Shown piece after piece: positions 8,027 through 16,056 of a DNA stretch of 64,000 bases. The stretch covers positions 21,111-85,110 of the forward strand of contig NZ_QZCF01000014.1 of the NCBI RefSeq assembly GCF_003591485.1. The letters run 5' to 3'. The position numbers and the translations under genes were made by a program. Every line of letters starts with the position of its first letter. Within the stretch, counting starts at the first letter, position 1. The notes under the pieces are model-generated. The model was not told the DNA's origin. It did no database searches and saw only the letters and a list, made by a program, of their open reading frames with translations. Source of the DNA: Paenibacillus sp. 1011MAR3C5 (GTDB lineage: Bacteria; Bacillota; Bacilli; Paenibacillales; Paenibacillaceae).

Positions 8027-8689
8027 ATGTTTCGCCATTTTCGCTCAGACGTGCAGACGGTTTTCGAAAACGACCCTGCCGCACGCAGCCGGTTTGAAGT
8101 CATTTTTACGTACTCGGGCGTCCATGCCATATGGGCGCATCGTATCGCTCATTCGCTTTACAGAAGGAGATGGTTCACGCTTGCGCGTGTCATCTCCCAG
8201 GTCAGCCGGTTCATGACCGGCATCGAGATTCATCCCGGCGCCAGAATCGGGAATCGTTTGTTCATCGACCATGGAATGGGCGTTGTCATCGGTGAAACTT
8301 GTGAGATCGGGGACGACGTGGTCATCTACCAAGGGGTAACCCTCGGCGGAACGGGGAAGGAAAAAGGTAAGCGGCATCCTACAATTGGCAATAATGTGGT
8401 TATCGGTTCCGGGGCGAAGGTGCTGGGTTCTTTCACAGTAGGGGATAATTCCAGCATTGGCTCCAACGCGGTCGTGCTAAGGGAAGTGCCGGATAATTGC
8501 ACGGTCGTCGGCAATCCCGGGCGTGTGGTTCGCCGCAACGGTGAACGGGTGGGCGACCGACTTGACCATACGCAGCTGCCTGACCCGGTGATCGAGATGT
8601 TCCGGGCGATGCAAAAAGAAATAGACGGGCTCAAATCCGAGCTCGATGAAATGAAGTTTACGAAAGCGGGAGGAGAAGTCAAGTCATGA
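8027..8689 (+). CDS. cysE: Serine O-acetyltransferase
   Basis: It acetylates serine with acetyl-CoA to O-acetylserine, the carbon skeleton for cysteine. The 220-residue protein has an N-terminal helical part and a left-handed beta-helix built from hexapeptide repeats (about 65-165: HPGARIG, FIDHG, VIGET, VIGSGAKVLGS). The active-site His-Asp region HPGAR/IDHGMG is intact. It is the short Bacillus-type form. GGGAGAGG precedes the ATG. It overlaps cysS by 4 bp and shares the upstream Cys T-box. Confidence 0.96.
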   Translation: MFRHFRSDVQTVFENDPAARSRFEVIFTYSGVHAIWAHRIAHSLYRRRWFTLARVISQVSRFMTGIEIHPGARIGNRLFIDHGMGVVIGETCEIGDDVVIYQGVTLGGTGKEKGKRHPTIGNNVVIGSGAKVLGSFTVGDNSSIGSNAVVLREVPDNCTVVGNPGRVVRRNGERVGDRLDHTQLPDPVIEMFRAMQKEIDGLKSELDEMKFTKAGGEVKS

Positions 8690-10101
8690 CAGTTTCCATC
8701 TATAATTCGCTCACACGTTCGAAAGAGGGCTTTCAGCCAATCGAACAGGGCAAGGTCAACATGTATGTGTGCGGACCAACGGTCTATGACTATATTCATA
8801 TCGGGAATGCAAGACCCATCATCTTCTTTGACGTCGTACGTCGATATTTGGAGGATACCGGGCATGAGGTGCAATACGTGGTCAACTTCACAGACGTGGA
8901 TGACAAGCTCATCCGCAAGGCTGACGAACTGGGCACAACAGTTCCTGAAGTGGCGGAGAAGTTCATTGGCGCGTTCTACGAGGACATTGAGGCGCTGGGC
9001 GTGCGCAAGGCGACACTTAATCCGCGCGTAACGGAACATATTCCGGAAATCATTGCGTTTATTGCCGGGCTGGTGGAGAAAGGCTATGCTTATGCGAGTG
9101 AAGGAGATATCTACTTCCGGACGGCTTCGTTCGAGGATTACGGCAAGCTGTCGCATCAGAATATCGATGAGCTTCAGTTCGGCATTCGTGTGGAGCTTGG
9201 CGACCGCAAGGAGAATCAAGGCGACTTCGTGCTGTGGAAAGGCGCCAAACCGGGTGAAATCAAATGGGATAGCCCATGGGGACCAGGCCGTCCAGGCTGG
9301 CATATCGAGTGCTCGGCGATGGCTCGCAAATATCTGGGCGATACGCTTGACATTCACGGCGGCGGACATGATCTGCAGTTCCCGCATCACGAGTGCGAAG
9401 TGGCGCAATCGGAATCGCTGACAGGCAAGCCGTTTGCGAACTATTGGATGCATAACGGGTTCGTTCATATCAATAACGAGAAAATGTCGAAGTCGCTGGG
9501 CAACGGCATTACGGTCAAAGAGATTGTGAAGAAGGTGAAGCCGCAAGCGGTTCGCTATTTCATGCTGGCTACCCATTACCGGAGCCCGCTGAATTTCAGC
9601 GATGATACGATTGCCCAAGCGGAGAACAGCATTGAGCGGATCGCCAATTGCTACTCCAATTTGAAGCATAGGCTGGATGCTGCTGATGGCGAAGACGCTG
9701 CGGCAACGGATGTGCTTGATGCACTGGGCTCCAAGCTTGCGAGCATTCAGGCTCAGTTCCATGCGAAGATGGAAGATGATTTCGGTACCCCGGATGCGAT
9801 CACGGCTTTGTTCGAACTGGTAACAGAGGCGAATGTGTATATGCAGGAACAGCATGCGCCGATTGAAGGCATCAAGCTGTTGATTGATGCCTTCGACAAG
9901 ATGGACAATGTGCTGGGGCTTCTGCCAGTTGCGTCTGATGACAATTTGTTGGACGAAGAAATCGAAGGGCTAATTGTGGAGAGAACGGAAGCGCGCAAGT
10001 CGAAAAACTGGGCACGCGCCGATGAAATCCGCGATTTGCTGAATGAGAAAAACATCGTGCTTGAGGATACGCCCCAAGGCATCCGCTGGCGGCGCAAATG
10101 A
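8686..10101 (+). CDS. cysS: Cysteinyl-tRNA synthetase
   Basis: It charges tRNA-Cys. The 471-residue class Ia enzyme shows the HIGH motif in GPTVYDYIHIGNARP, the zinc ligands Cys (MYVCGPT), Cys (HIECSAM) and His/Glu (FPHHECE), and the KMSKS loop EKMSKSLGNG. The start ATG overlaps the cysE stop. Pairing a cysteine biosynthetic gene with the cysteine synthetase under one Cys T-box is a classic Firmicutes arrangement. Confidence 0.97.
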   Translation: MTVSIYNSLTRSKEGFQPIEQGKVNMYVCGPTVYDYIHIGNARPIIFFDVVRRYLEDTGHEVQYVVNFTDVDDKLIRKADELGTTVPEVAEKFIGAFYEDIEALGVRKATLNPRVTEHIPEIIAFIAGLVEKGYAYASEGDIYFRTASFEDYGKLSHQNIDELQFGIRVELGDRKENQGDFVLWKGAKPGEIKWDSPWGPGRPGWHIECSAMARKYLGDTLDIHGGGHDLQFPHHECEVAQSESLTGKPFANYWMHNGFVHINNEKMSKSLGNGITVKEIVKKVKPQAVRYFMLATHYRSPLNFSDDTIAQAENSIERIANCYSNLKHRLDAADGEDAAATDVLDALGSKLASIQAQFHAKMEDDFGTPDAITALFELVTEANVYMQEQHAPIEGIKLLIDAFDKMDNVLGLLPVASDDNLLDEEIEGLIVERTEARKSKNWARADEIRDLLNEKNIVLEDTPQGIRWRRK

Positions 10102-10685
10102 TGCGCCCCATGGATGAAGAAGCAGGCGTACAGCAACCCGTGAACGATGGGGATTCCGGTTTGGAGCATACTGACGTGGAATTGAACGCAATCCCGAATC
10201 GAGTTGAAGAGGAACAGCGGGTTGCAACAGATGCGGTACCGTCGGCTTCAGGCAGCAAGGCTAAGTTGGAGCTAGCAGCGTTCAACCCGTTGGCATTGCA
10301 CAAGCCGTTGGTGAAGACCGGTCTTATGAATCCGGTCGTTCTGGCTTATATGGGTGACGCGGTGTTCGAGCTGCTGGTACGCCAATATTTGATTTCATTG
10401 CCGAACAATAAGTCGCATCATCTGCATAAAGAAGCAACAAAACTGGTATCGGCTAAAGCCCAGCGGGAATTGCTGGAGCGTTGGCAGCCCCATCTGGATG
10501 AAGAAGAAGCGGATATCGTTCGCCGCGGACGGAACACCAAGTCAGGCGCTCCTCCAAAAAATGCGGATCCGGCAGATTATCGCTATGCGACGGCGCTGGA
10601 ATGTCTGGTAGGTTACCTCTACTTTGAAGGGCGGCTGGACCGGCTCGGAGAATTGTTCCATATTGCTCTGTCGGAGCGGGCGTAG
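10098..10685 (+). CDS. mrnC: Mini-ribonuclease III with N-terminal extension
   Basis: Mini-III is a double-strand-specific RNase III-type enzyme lacking the dsRNA-binding domain; in Bacillus it trims 23S rRNA ends. The catalytic domain runs from about residue 75 to the end (VVLAYMGDAVFELLVRQYL with the key Asp at 87, later ALECLVGYLYFEGR). The first 60 residues are acidic, Gln/Asn-rich and have no counterpart in the usual proteins of about 140 residues. Two further ATGs (10101, 10110) lie close by, and no clear internal start would remove the whole extension. The start overlaps the cysS stop. Confidence 0.93.
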   Translation: MMRPMDEEAGVQQPVNDGDSGLEHTDVELNAIPNRVEEEQRVATDAVPSASGSKAKLELAAFNPLALHKPLVKTGLMNPVVLAYMGDAVFELLVRQYLISLPNNKSHHLHKEATKLVSAKAQRELLERWQPHLDEEEADIVRRGRNTKSGAPPKNADPADYRYATALECLVGYLYFEGRLDRLGELFHIALSERA

Positions 10686-10747
10686 TCTAGAACTAGCGTT
10701 AGCATGTATTAGGATTGAGCACGGATGGCGTTTGGCGGCGTGGAGTT

Positions 10748-10970
10748 TAGGTCGATCGCAACGGCTACGATGCGTCGAGGGTACTTGTTGGTGATCGTTA
10801 AGTCGGTTAAACCGACTTAAATGAGCCTGAGTGCCTGAGGTGATACGATAAGTCGATCAAACCGACTTAAAGAGCCTGAAGTGTCTGATGTGATACGATA
10901 AGTCGATCAAACCGACTTAAAAGAGTCGAAAGTGTGATGAGTGGCGCGATAGGTCGATCAAACCGACTTA
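10748..10970. repeat. Tandem hairpin-repeat array, family 2, locus A (mrnC-rlmB gap)
   Basis: Dyads of the form TAAGTCGaT..aCCGACTTA start at 10799, 10849, 10899 and 10950, with a decayed copy at 10748; steps are 51, 50, 50 and 51 bp. The 10798-10820 copy is a perfect 11-bp-arm palindrome. Spacers are diverged copies of one another (GAGCCTGA..TGATACGA), so this is a tandem repeat and not a CRISPR. Nothing else is seen in 10686-11159 apart from the rlmB ribosome site. Confidence 0.85.
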
Positions 10971-11159
10971 TCACGTACCAAACGCCAAACGCCCAATTCG
11001 TCCTTGAATTGTCAAAACTGACTTGCAATGATGCACGAACCAGCAAGATGGTTAATAGGTAAGGTACCCATGATTCATTTGGCCCATTAGACCGCAACGC
11101 ATTGTTGCAGCGATAGGGTTCGCATACATCAAAGAACGTACTATGACAGGAGGGCAATT

Positions 11160-11915
11160 ATGTCCGTAGAAGTGAATCAGGATGAGCTTATTGCCGGCAA
11201 GCATCCGGTACTTGAGGCTCTGCGCTCCGGGCGCGAGATTAATAAGATCTGGATCGCCGAGGGCTCGCAAAAAAGCGTAACCCAATCCATCACAGCCGAA
11301 GCCAAGAAGCAGGGCATCGTCGTCCAGTTCGTGGACAAGCGCAAGCTCGACAACATGGCCCAAGGGGTGGCGCATCAAGGCGTCATCGCGCAAGCGGCGG
11401 CTTTTGCTTATGTGGAAGTAGAGGAGCTGCTTGAGATCGCGAAGAGCAAGGATGAGACGCCGTTCCTGCTCCTGCTTGATGAGATCGAAGACCCGCATAA
11501 TCTGGGTTCGATCCTGCGTACGGCGGAATGCACCGGTGTGCATGGCGTCATTATTCCAAAGCGCAGGGCAGCAGGGCTGACGGCGACAGTGCTGAAGACA
11601 TCGGCAGGGGCGGCTGAGCATGTGCCGGTTGCCCGGGTGACGAACCTGGCACAGACGATCGACAAGCTGAAGGAAGCGGGTGTCTGGGTTGCAGGGACAG
11701 ACGTGAGCGCGAAGCAGGATGTATTCAAAACAAAATTCGATATGCCGCTGGCGATTGTGATTGGCAACGAAAGCAAGGGAATGGGCCGTCTGATCAAAGA
11801 GAAATGCGATTTTCTCGTGAAGCTTCCGATGCTGGGGCAGCTTAACTCCTTGAACGCGTCCGTTGCCGCGGGTGTGCTTATGTATGAGGTTGTCAGGCAG
11901 CGCCGGAGTGAATAG
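11160..11915 (+). CDS. rlmB: 23S rRNA (guanosine-2'-O-)-methyltransferase, TrmH/SpoU family
   Basis: A SPOUT-fold 2'-O-methyltransferase. The 251-residue protein has an N-terminal L30e-like RNA-binding domain (about 1-85) and the SpoU domain with its three motifs: LDEIEDPHNLGSILRTAE, AIVIGNESKGMG and LPMLGQLNSLNASVAAG, which form the knotted SAM site. B. subtilis has the ortholog at the same place (yacO). AGGAGGG precedes the ATG. The downstream rae1 starts 3 bp after the stop. Confidence 0.93.
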   Translation: MSVEVNQDELIAGKHPVLEALRSGREINKIWIAEGSQKSVTQSITAEAKKQGIVVQFVDKRKLDNMAQGVAHQGVIAQAAAFAYVEVEELLEIAKSKDETPFLLLLDEIEDPHNLGSILRTAECTGVHGVIIPKRRAAGLTATVLKTSAGAAEHVPVARVTNLAQTIDKLKEAGVWVAGTDVSAKQDVFKTKFDMPLAIVIGNESKGMGRLIKEKCDFLVKLPMLGQLNSLNASVAAGVLMYEVVRQRRSE

Positions 11916-11917
11916 GC

Positions 11918-12442
11918 ATGAATCGGCGCAATGACGTCCTGCTTGTGGACGGCTATAATATCATAGGGGCTTGGCCGGAACTGGAGAAGCTGAAGGAGCA
12001 TGATCTGGAAGACGCCCGGGACAAGCTCCTGGATATGCTGGCAGACTATCAGGGGTTCACTGGCATGCAAGTGTATGTCGTCTTCGACGCCCATCAGGTT
12101 CCGGGACTGGGATCGACATTCAAGCAGCATAAGCTGACTATTGTCTATACCAAGGAGAAGGAGACGGCAGATGAATGCATCGAGAGGCTGTGTAATGAGC
12201 TGATTGCACGGCGGCGCAACCTCTATGTTGCTACGTCTGATTTGGTGGAGCAGCATGTCGCCTTCGGCAAAGGCGCGCTCCGGATATCCGCGAGGGAGCT
12301 CTTGATCGATATTGGCCAGAACCGGAAAGCCATCGAGCAGTCCATTCGGGAAGAGAAGCCTCAAAAGCGCAACTCAGTGGATCAGAATATAAGCCTTGAT
12401 GTGTGGAGCAAGCTTGAACGATTGCGAAGAGGCGAGAAATAA
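11918..12442 (+). CDS. rae1: NYN-domain ribosome-associated endoribonuclease (YacP/Rae1)
   Basis: Rae1 cleaves mRNA inside the ribosomal A site in Bacillus. The 174-residue protein starts with the PIN-like NYN fold: LLVDGYNIIGAWPEL (catalytic Asp near residue 9), VYVVFDAHQV and a later YVATSDLVEQ acidic cluster. The C-terminal 35 residues are basic and charged. It follows rlmB almost directly and precedes sigH, as in Bacillus. Confidence 0.92.
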   Translation: MNRRNDVLLVDGYNIIGAWPELEKLKEHDLEDARDKLLDMLADYQGFTGMQVYVVFDAHQVPGLGSTFKQHKLTIVYTKEKETADECIERLCNELIARRRNLYVATSDLVEQHVAFGKGALRISARELLIDIGQNRKAIEQSIREEKPQKRNSVDQNISLDVWSKLERLRRGEK

Positions 12443-12532
12443 GGATATCCAGGTTTTGGGGAACCGCTTTCAAAGAGTGCCACAATGTTACATTTTTGCT
12501 ATAAAATCGATAGTTTTCGGGACGCTCATTGG

Positions 12533-12562
12533 TTGACGGTGTAAGGTTACATAATGTATACT
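12533..12562 (+). promoter_or_regulatory. Candidate sigma-A promoter of sigH
   Basis: TTGACG at 12533-12538, 18-bp spacer, TATACT at 12557-12562, about 60 bp ahead of the GTG start. Confidence 0.65.
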
Positions 12563-12622
12563 GACTCTATATTTCCTAAGAATCTAGCGCGGTGTACGCC
12601 TGGCAGGCCGGAGGGATAGTGT

Positions 12623-13276
12623 GTGAGTATCGACCTCAAAGAATGGAGTACGCTCGAATATGAATGCAGTACGGACGAAGATATCGTAGAGGCGGTCCGT
12701 AACGGCGACAGCGTAGCGCTGGAATATCTGATAAACAAATATAAGAACTTTGTGAGAGCCAAGGCCCGTTCGTACTTCCTGATCGGCGCCGACCGCGAGG
12801 ATATCGTGCAAGAAGGCATGATCGGCCTGTACAAGGCCATTCGGGATTTCAAGGGTGACAAGCTTGCAAGCTTCAAGGCCTTCGCCGAATTGTGCATCAC
12901 GAGGCAGATCATTACCGCGATCAAGACCGCGACACGCCAGAAGCATATTCCTCTCAATTCTTATGTTTCGCTGGACAAGCCTATCTACGACGAAGATTCC
13001 GACCGGACTTTGCTTGATGTGATATGCGGCACGAGAGTGTCCGATCCTGAGGAGCTTATTATTAACCAAGAGGAATTCGTAGGGCTGGAGGACAAGATGT
13101 CCGAGATTCTAAGCGAGCTCGAACGGAAGGTTCTTATGCTTTATCTGGACGGACGATCCTATCAAGAGATTGCGGTCGATCTCGATAGACATGTGAAGTC
13201 GATCGACAACGCTTTGCAGCGCGTGAAGCGCAAGCTTGAGCGATACCTGGAAGTGCGGGATATCGGCGGGATATAA
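12623..13276 (+). CDS. sigH: RNA polymerase sigma factor SigH (sigma-30)
   Basis: SigH drives early stationary-phase and sporulation genes. The 217-residue protein has sigma region 2 (LINKYKNFVRAKARSYF ... DREDIVQEGMIGLYKAIRDF) and a region 4 helix-turn-helix (MLYLDGRSYQEIAVDLDRHVKSIDNALQRVK). GTG start with GGAGGG 7-8 bases ahead. Placed between rae1 and rpmG-secE-nusG exactly as in Bacillus. It has its own promoter and a following hairpin. Confidence 0.96.
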   Translation: MSIDLKEWSTLEYECSTDEDIVEAVRNGDSVALEYLINKYKNFVRAKARSYFLIGADREDIVQEGMIGLYKAIRDFKGDKLASFKAFAELCITRQIITAIKTATRQKHIPLNSYVSLDKPIYDEDSDRTLLDVICGTRVSDPEELIINQEEFVGLEDKMSEILSELERKVLMLYLDGRSYQEIAVDLDRHVKSIDNALQRVKRKLERYLEVRDIGGI

Positions 13277-13291
13277 GACGCATCTGACAAC

Positions 13292-13345
13292 GGACTGTCT
13301 TTTCTGTCTGACGTTTTTCAGGCAGTGAAGACAGTCCATTGGTTT
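13292..13345 (+). terminator. Long hairpin, probable terminator after sigH
   Basis: A 10-bp outer stem (13292-13301 with 13328-13337) encloses an inner 8-bp stem with a TTTTT-containing loop. The following tail (ATTGGTTTTAAAAG) is only weakly T-rich. Confidence 0.6.
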
Positions 13346-13433
13346 TAAAAGAAAAGGTTTCGACCATACTGGTAGAATCCAATTTCGAACCAAGATGCCA
13401 ATTATTCGCTAGCCGAACGGCTCCCTTCTTTCG

Positions 13434-13462
13434 TTGACACGAGGTATGCCTTGTGATAAAGT
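13434..13462 (+). promoter_or_regulatory. Promoter of rpmG-secE-nusG
   Basis: TTGACA at 13434-13439, 17-bp spacer, TAAAGT at 13457-13462 (GATAAA two bases upstream is an alternative). The hairpin TTTAGG-TAGG-CCTAAA at 13464-13479 lies just downstream, followed by GTTTTTTT; it may be an early leader structure. Confidence 0.6.
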
Positions 13463-13574
13463 GTTTAGGTAGGCCTAAATTCGAGGTTTTTTTCGTATTG
13501 GCGATTGGAATCAATGAACTTACTATATAGCTTCAATGATTCGTATTTTTAAGCAGTTCGGGAGGTGTAATTCA

Positions 13575-13724
13575 ATGCGGGTAATCATCACGTTGGCATG
13601 CACAAACTGCAAACAGAGAAACTATGCTACGACCAAGAACAAGCGCAATCACCCCGACCGCATCGAGTTGAAGAAGTTTTGCAAGTTCTGTAACGAGCAG
13701 ACTCCTCATCGCGAGACGCGATAG
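13575..13724 (+). CDS. rpmG: 50S ribosomal protein L33 (zinc-binding form)
   Basis: 49 residues beginning MRVIITLACTNC. Two CxxC pairs (CTNC, CKFC) mark the zinc-containing paralog, the form typically replaced under zinc limitation. GGAGGTG sits 8 bases before the ATG at 13575; the frame opens 13 codons earlier, but that part has no ribosome site or homology. Confidence 0.95.
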   Translation: MRVIITLACTNCKQRNYATTKNKRNHPDRIELKKFCKFCNEQTPHRETR

Positions 13725-13742
13725 CCCATTGGAGGTGTAACA

Positions 13743-13952
13743 ATGGCTTTTTTGACGAAGGTGAAGCAGGGCTTTGGTACGACGTTTAGTTTTTTTGCCG
13801 ACAGCTGGGCGGAACTGAAGAAGGTACGCTGGCCGAATCGTAAAGAGTTGACAAGCTATTCCCTGATCGTTCTGGTCACGGTAATAGTTGTGACGATTTA
13901 CTTCTGGCTTCTTGACATCGGGATCTCGGAATTGGTTCAGCTGATTGTCTAA
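13743..13952 (+). CDS. secE: Preprotein translocase subunit SecE
   Basis: 69 residues with the single-span architecture of Gram-positive SecE: an amphipathic cytoplasmic helix (WAELKKVRWPNRKELTSYS, the family signature) and one membrane span (about 40-60). SecE clamps SecY in the translocon. It sits between rpmG and nusG with the usual spacing. Confidence 0.95.
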   Translation: MAFLTKVKQGFGTTFSFFADSWAELKKVRWPNRKELTSYSLIVLVTVIVVTIYFWLLDIGISELVQLIV

Positions 13953-13976
13953 GAAGGGACCAAAGGTGGATTATTG

Positions 13977-14510
13977 ATGGAAAAAAGATGGTATGTCGTG
14001 CATACTTACTCTGGCTATGAGAACAAGGTGAAAACCAATCTGGAGCGCAGGGTTGCATCCATGGGCATGGAAGACAAGATCTTCCGCGTGCTTGTTCCTA
14101 TGGAGGACGAAGTGGTGGAGAAGGACGGGAAGAAGAAGACCGTCCAACGCAAGGTCTACCCCGGCTATGTTCTTGTGGAAATGGTTCAAACCGACGATTC
14201 GTGGTACGTTGTTCGGAATACGCCAGGTGTAACGGGATTCGTTGGATCGACAGGATCCGGCTCCAAACCGACTCCTTTGCTGCCTGATGAAGTGGAACAA
14301 ATTCTGAAGCACATGGGTATGGAAGAGCCGAAGCCGAAGATCGAATTCGAACTCAAAGAGACTGTTCGCGTCAAGGTAGGTCCTTTTGCAGACTTTGTCG
14401 GTTCGGTGGAAGAAATTCTGCTGGATAAAGCGAAGCTTAAGGTTCATGTCAACATGTTCGGACGGGAAACCCCGCTTGAGCTGGATTACACTCAAGTGGA
14501 GAAGATATAA
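13977..14510 (+). CDS. nusG: Transcription termination/antitermination factor NusG
   Basis: 177 residues: NGN domain at the start (KRWYVVHTYSGYENKVKTNLE) binding RNA polymerase and a C-terminal KOW domain (VKVGPFADFVGSVEEI). The ATG at 13977 is chosen; a TTG one codon earlier is also in frame. GGTGGA lies 6-8 bases upstream. Confidence 0.96.
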   Translation: MEKRWYVVHTYSGYENKVKTNLERRVASMGMEDKIFRVLVPMEDEVVEKDGKKKTVQRKVYPGYVLVEMVQTDDSWYVVRNTPGVTGFVGSTGSGSKPTPLLPDEVEQILKHMGMEEPKPKIEFELKETVRVKVGPFADFVGSVEEILLDKAKLKVHVNMFGRETPLELDYTQVEKI

Positions 14511-14569
14511 CAATCCGGTTTCCGGAGCAGGCAAATGCGCTTGTATAACAAGGCAAGGAGGTGTGAGTC

Positions 14570-14995
14570 ATGGCAAAAAAGGTCATCAAGATGGTCAAAC
14601 TGCAAGTTCCTGCAGGTAAAGCGAACCCAGCGCCACCAATCGGTCCGGCACTAGGTCAAGCAGGCGTTAACATTATGGCGTTCTGTAAAGAGTTCAACGC
14701 TCGTACTGCGGATCAGGCAGGTCTGATTATTCCAGTCGTGATCACTGTATTCGAAGACCGTTCCTTCACATTCGAGACGAAAACTCCGCCGGCAGCAGTA
14801 TTGCTCCGCGTAGCAGCAGGTATCGAGAAGGGTTCGGGCGAACCGAACAAGAAGAAAGTCGCAACGGTTAAACGCGATAAAGTTCGCGAAATCGCTGAGA
14901 CGAAAATGCAAGACCTTAACGCAGCTTCCGTAGAGGCAGCCATGCGTATGGTTGAAGGTACTGCTCGCAGCATGGGCGTATCCATCGTTGACTAA
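14570..14995 (+). CDS. rplK: 50S ribosomal protein L11
   Basis: 141 residues, standard length, with the proline-rich N-terminal domain (VPAGKANPAPPIGPALGQAG) and the C-terminal rRNA-binding domain. It is the base of the GTPase-associated stalk. AAGGAGGTG lies 8 bases before the ATG. Confidence 0.97.
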   Translation: MAKKVIKMVKLQVPAGKANPAPPIGPALGQAGVNIMAFCKEFNARTADQAGLIIPVVITVFEDRSFTFETKTPPAAVLLRVAAGIEKGSGEPNKKKVATVKRDKVREIAETKMQDLNAASVEAAMRMVEGTARSMGVSIVD

Positions 14996-15046
14996 TTTCG
15001 CTTCTGTCTGGTAGACAAGCGATTGGATGTCTTCGGACATCTCGCT

Positions 15047-15100
15047 TTGCGAAGCGTTGCTTCGCAAGTGGGAGGATCATCCCTAGGAGGATGAGCCGTT
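15047..15100 (+). promoter_or_regulatory. L1-binding mRNA operator upstream of rplA
   Basis: GTGGGAGG (15068-15075), a short hairpin (TCATCC with GGATGA) and ATGAGCC (15091-15097) reproduce the order of conserved elements in the L1-binding stalk of 23S rRNA (GTGGGAGG, hairpin, ATGGAGCC). A 9-bp hairpin (15047-15055 with 15059-15067) lies just before it, and a TTCG-capped hairpin at 15026-15041. Free L1 binding here would repress rplA translation; L1 autoregulation by rRNA mimicry is known in bacteria. Confidence 0.65.
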
Positions 15101-15124
15101 ATAACCACAAAGGAGGAACTTACA

Positions 15125-15817
15125 ATGGCTAAACACGGTAAGAAATATGTAGAAGCTGCTAAGCTGATTGACAGCGAAGCAACTTACGAGCCTTCCGATG
15201 CAATTGATCTTGTGAAGAAGGCAGCAACAGCTAAATTCGACGAGTCCGTCGAAGTAGCGGTTCGCTTGGGCGTTGACCCACGTAAACAAGACCAAGCGGT
15301 TCGCGGCGTAGTCGTACTTCCGCATGGCACAGGTAAAACAAAACGCGTTCTCGTTTTCGCAAAAGGCGAAAAAGTGAAAGAAGCGGAAGCTGCCGGCGCT
15401 GACTTTGTTGGCGACGCAGACATGATCAACAAAATCCAACAAGGCTGGTTCGACTTCGACGTTTGCGTAGCAACGCCGGACATGATGGCTGAAGTTGGTA
15501 AGCTCGGCCGTATCCTGGGCGGTAAAGGCCTTATGCCTAACCCGAAAGCAGGTACTGTAACGTTTGACGTTGCAAAAGCCGTTCAAGAAATCAAAGCAGG
15601 TAAGATCGAGTACCGTCTGGACAAAGCGGGTCAAATCCACGCTCCAATCGGCAAAGTATCGTTCGACGCTGAGAAGCTGAACGAGAACCTGAAAGCTCTG
15701 ATCGACGCTCTTCTTCGTGCGAAGCCAGCTTCCTCGAAAGGCGTTTACCTGAAAAACATTGCTGTTTCCTCGACAATGGGTCCTGGCGCTCGCGTCTCGA
15801 CTGCATCGTTCCGCTAA
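15125..15817 (+). CDS. rplA: 50S ribosomal protein L1
   Basis: 230 residues with the L1 signature KVGKLGRILGGKGLMPNPKAGTV region split around residue 125-140. L1 forms the mobile stalk near the E site and is a translational repressor of its own mRNA. AAAGGAGG precedes the ATG; the probable operator lies directly upstream. Confidence 0.97.
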   Translation: MAKHGKKYVEAAKLIDSEATYEPSDAIDLVKKAATAKFDESVEVAVRLGVDPRKQDQAVRGVVVLPHGTGKTKRVLVFAKGEKVKEAEAAGADFVGDADMINKIQQGWFDFDVCVATPDMMAEVGKLGRILGGKGLMPNPKAGTVTFDVAKAVQEIKAGKIEYRLDKAGQIHAPIGKVSFDAEKLNENLKALIDALLRAKPASSKGVYLKNIAVSSTMGPGARVSTASFR

Positions 15818-15839
15818 TCCGGATAGGAAACGCTACTAA

Positions 15840-15992
15840 CATTCGAATACGCATACCGTAGACAGTAGGTGCCCCCATGGGCTTAATTTCCTACCGAGGT
15901 GTTATGATAAAACGTTTGGGAATGCGGCAGGTCAGCCTGCTTGCGATCAACGAAATCATGGCCTTCGCATCGTCTGCGAAGGCCTTTCTCAT
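15840..15992 (+). ncRNA. L10(L12)4 leader with attenuator
   Basis: The leader contains the conserved CCGTAGACAGTAGGTGCC block, GGCTTAAT and TCCTACCGAGGTG (about 15857-15903), the L10 kink-turn binding site of Firmicutes. A strong terminator stem follows: 10 bp (15960-15969 with 15975-15984) and TTTCTC. L10-L12 binding should favour termination ahead of rplJ. Confidence 0.85.
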
Positions 15993-16056
15993 GCACCAGT
16001 GGAAAGGAATATCCGTCGTATTCACGGGATGTATAATATTACGGGAGGTGTACAGT

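Noticed and set aside
8326..9855. 509-codon minus-strand open frame across cysE-cysS
   Set aside because: Antisense shadow of two well-conserved genes; the protein resembles no family.
10748..10970. CRISPR array
   Set aside because: Repeats are short palindromes, and the 'spacers' are diverged copies of one another; no cas genes are nearby.
15877..16056. N-terminal extension of rplJ
   Set aside because: This stretch is the conserved L10-leader RNA including its terminator; family N-terminus and ribosome site place the start at TTG 16057.
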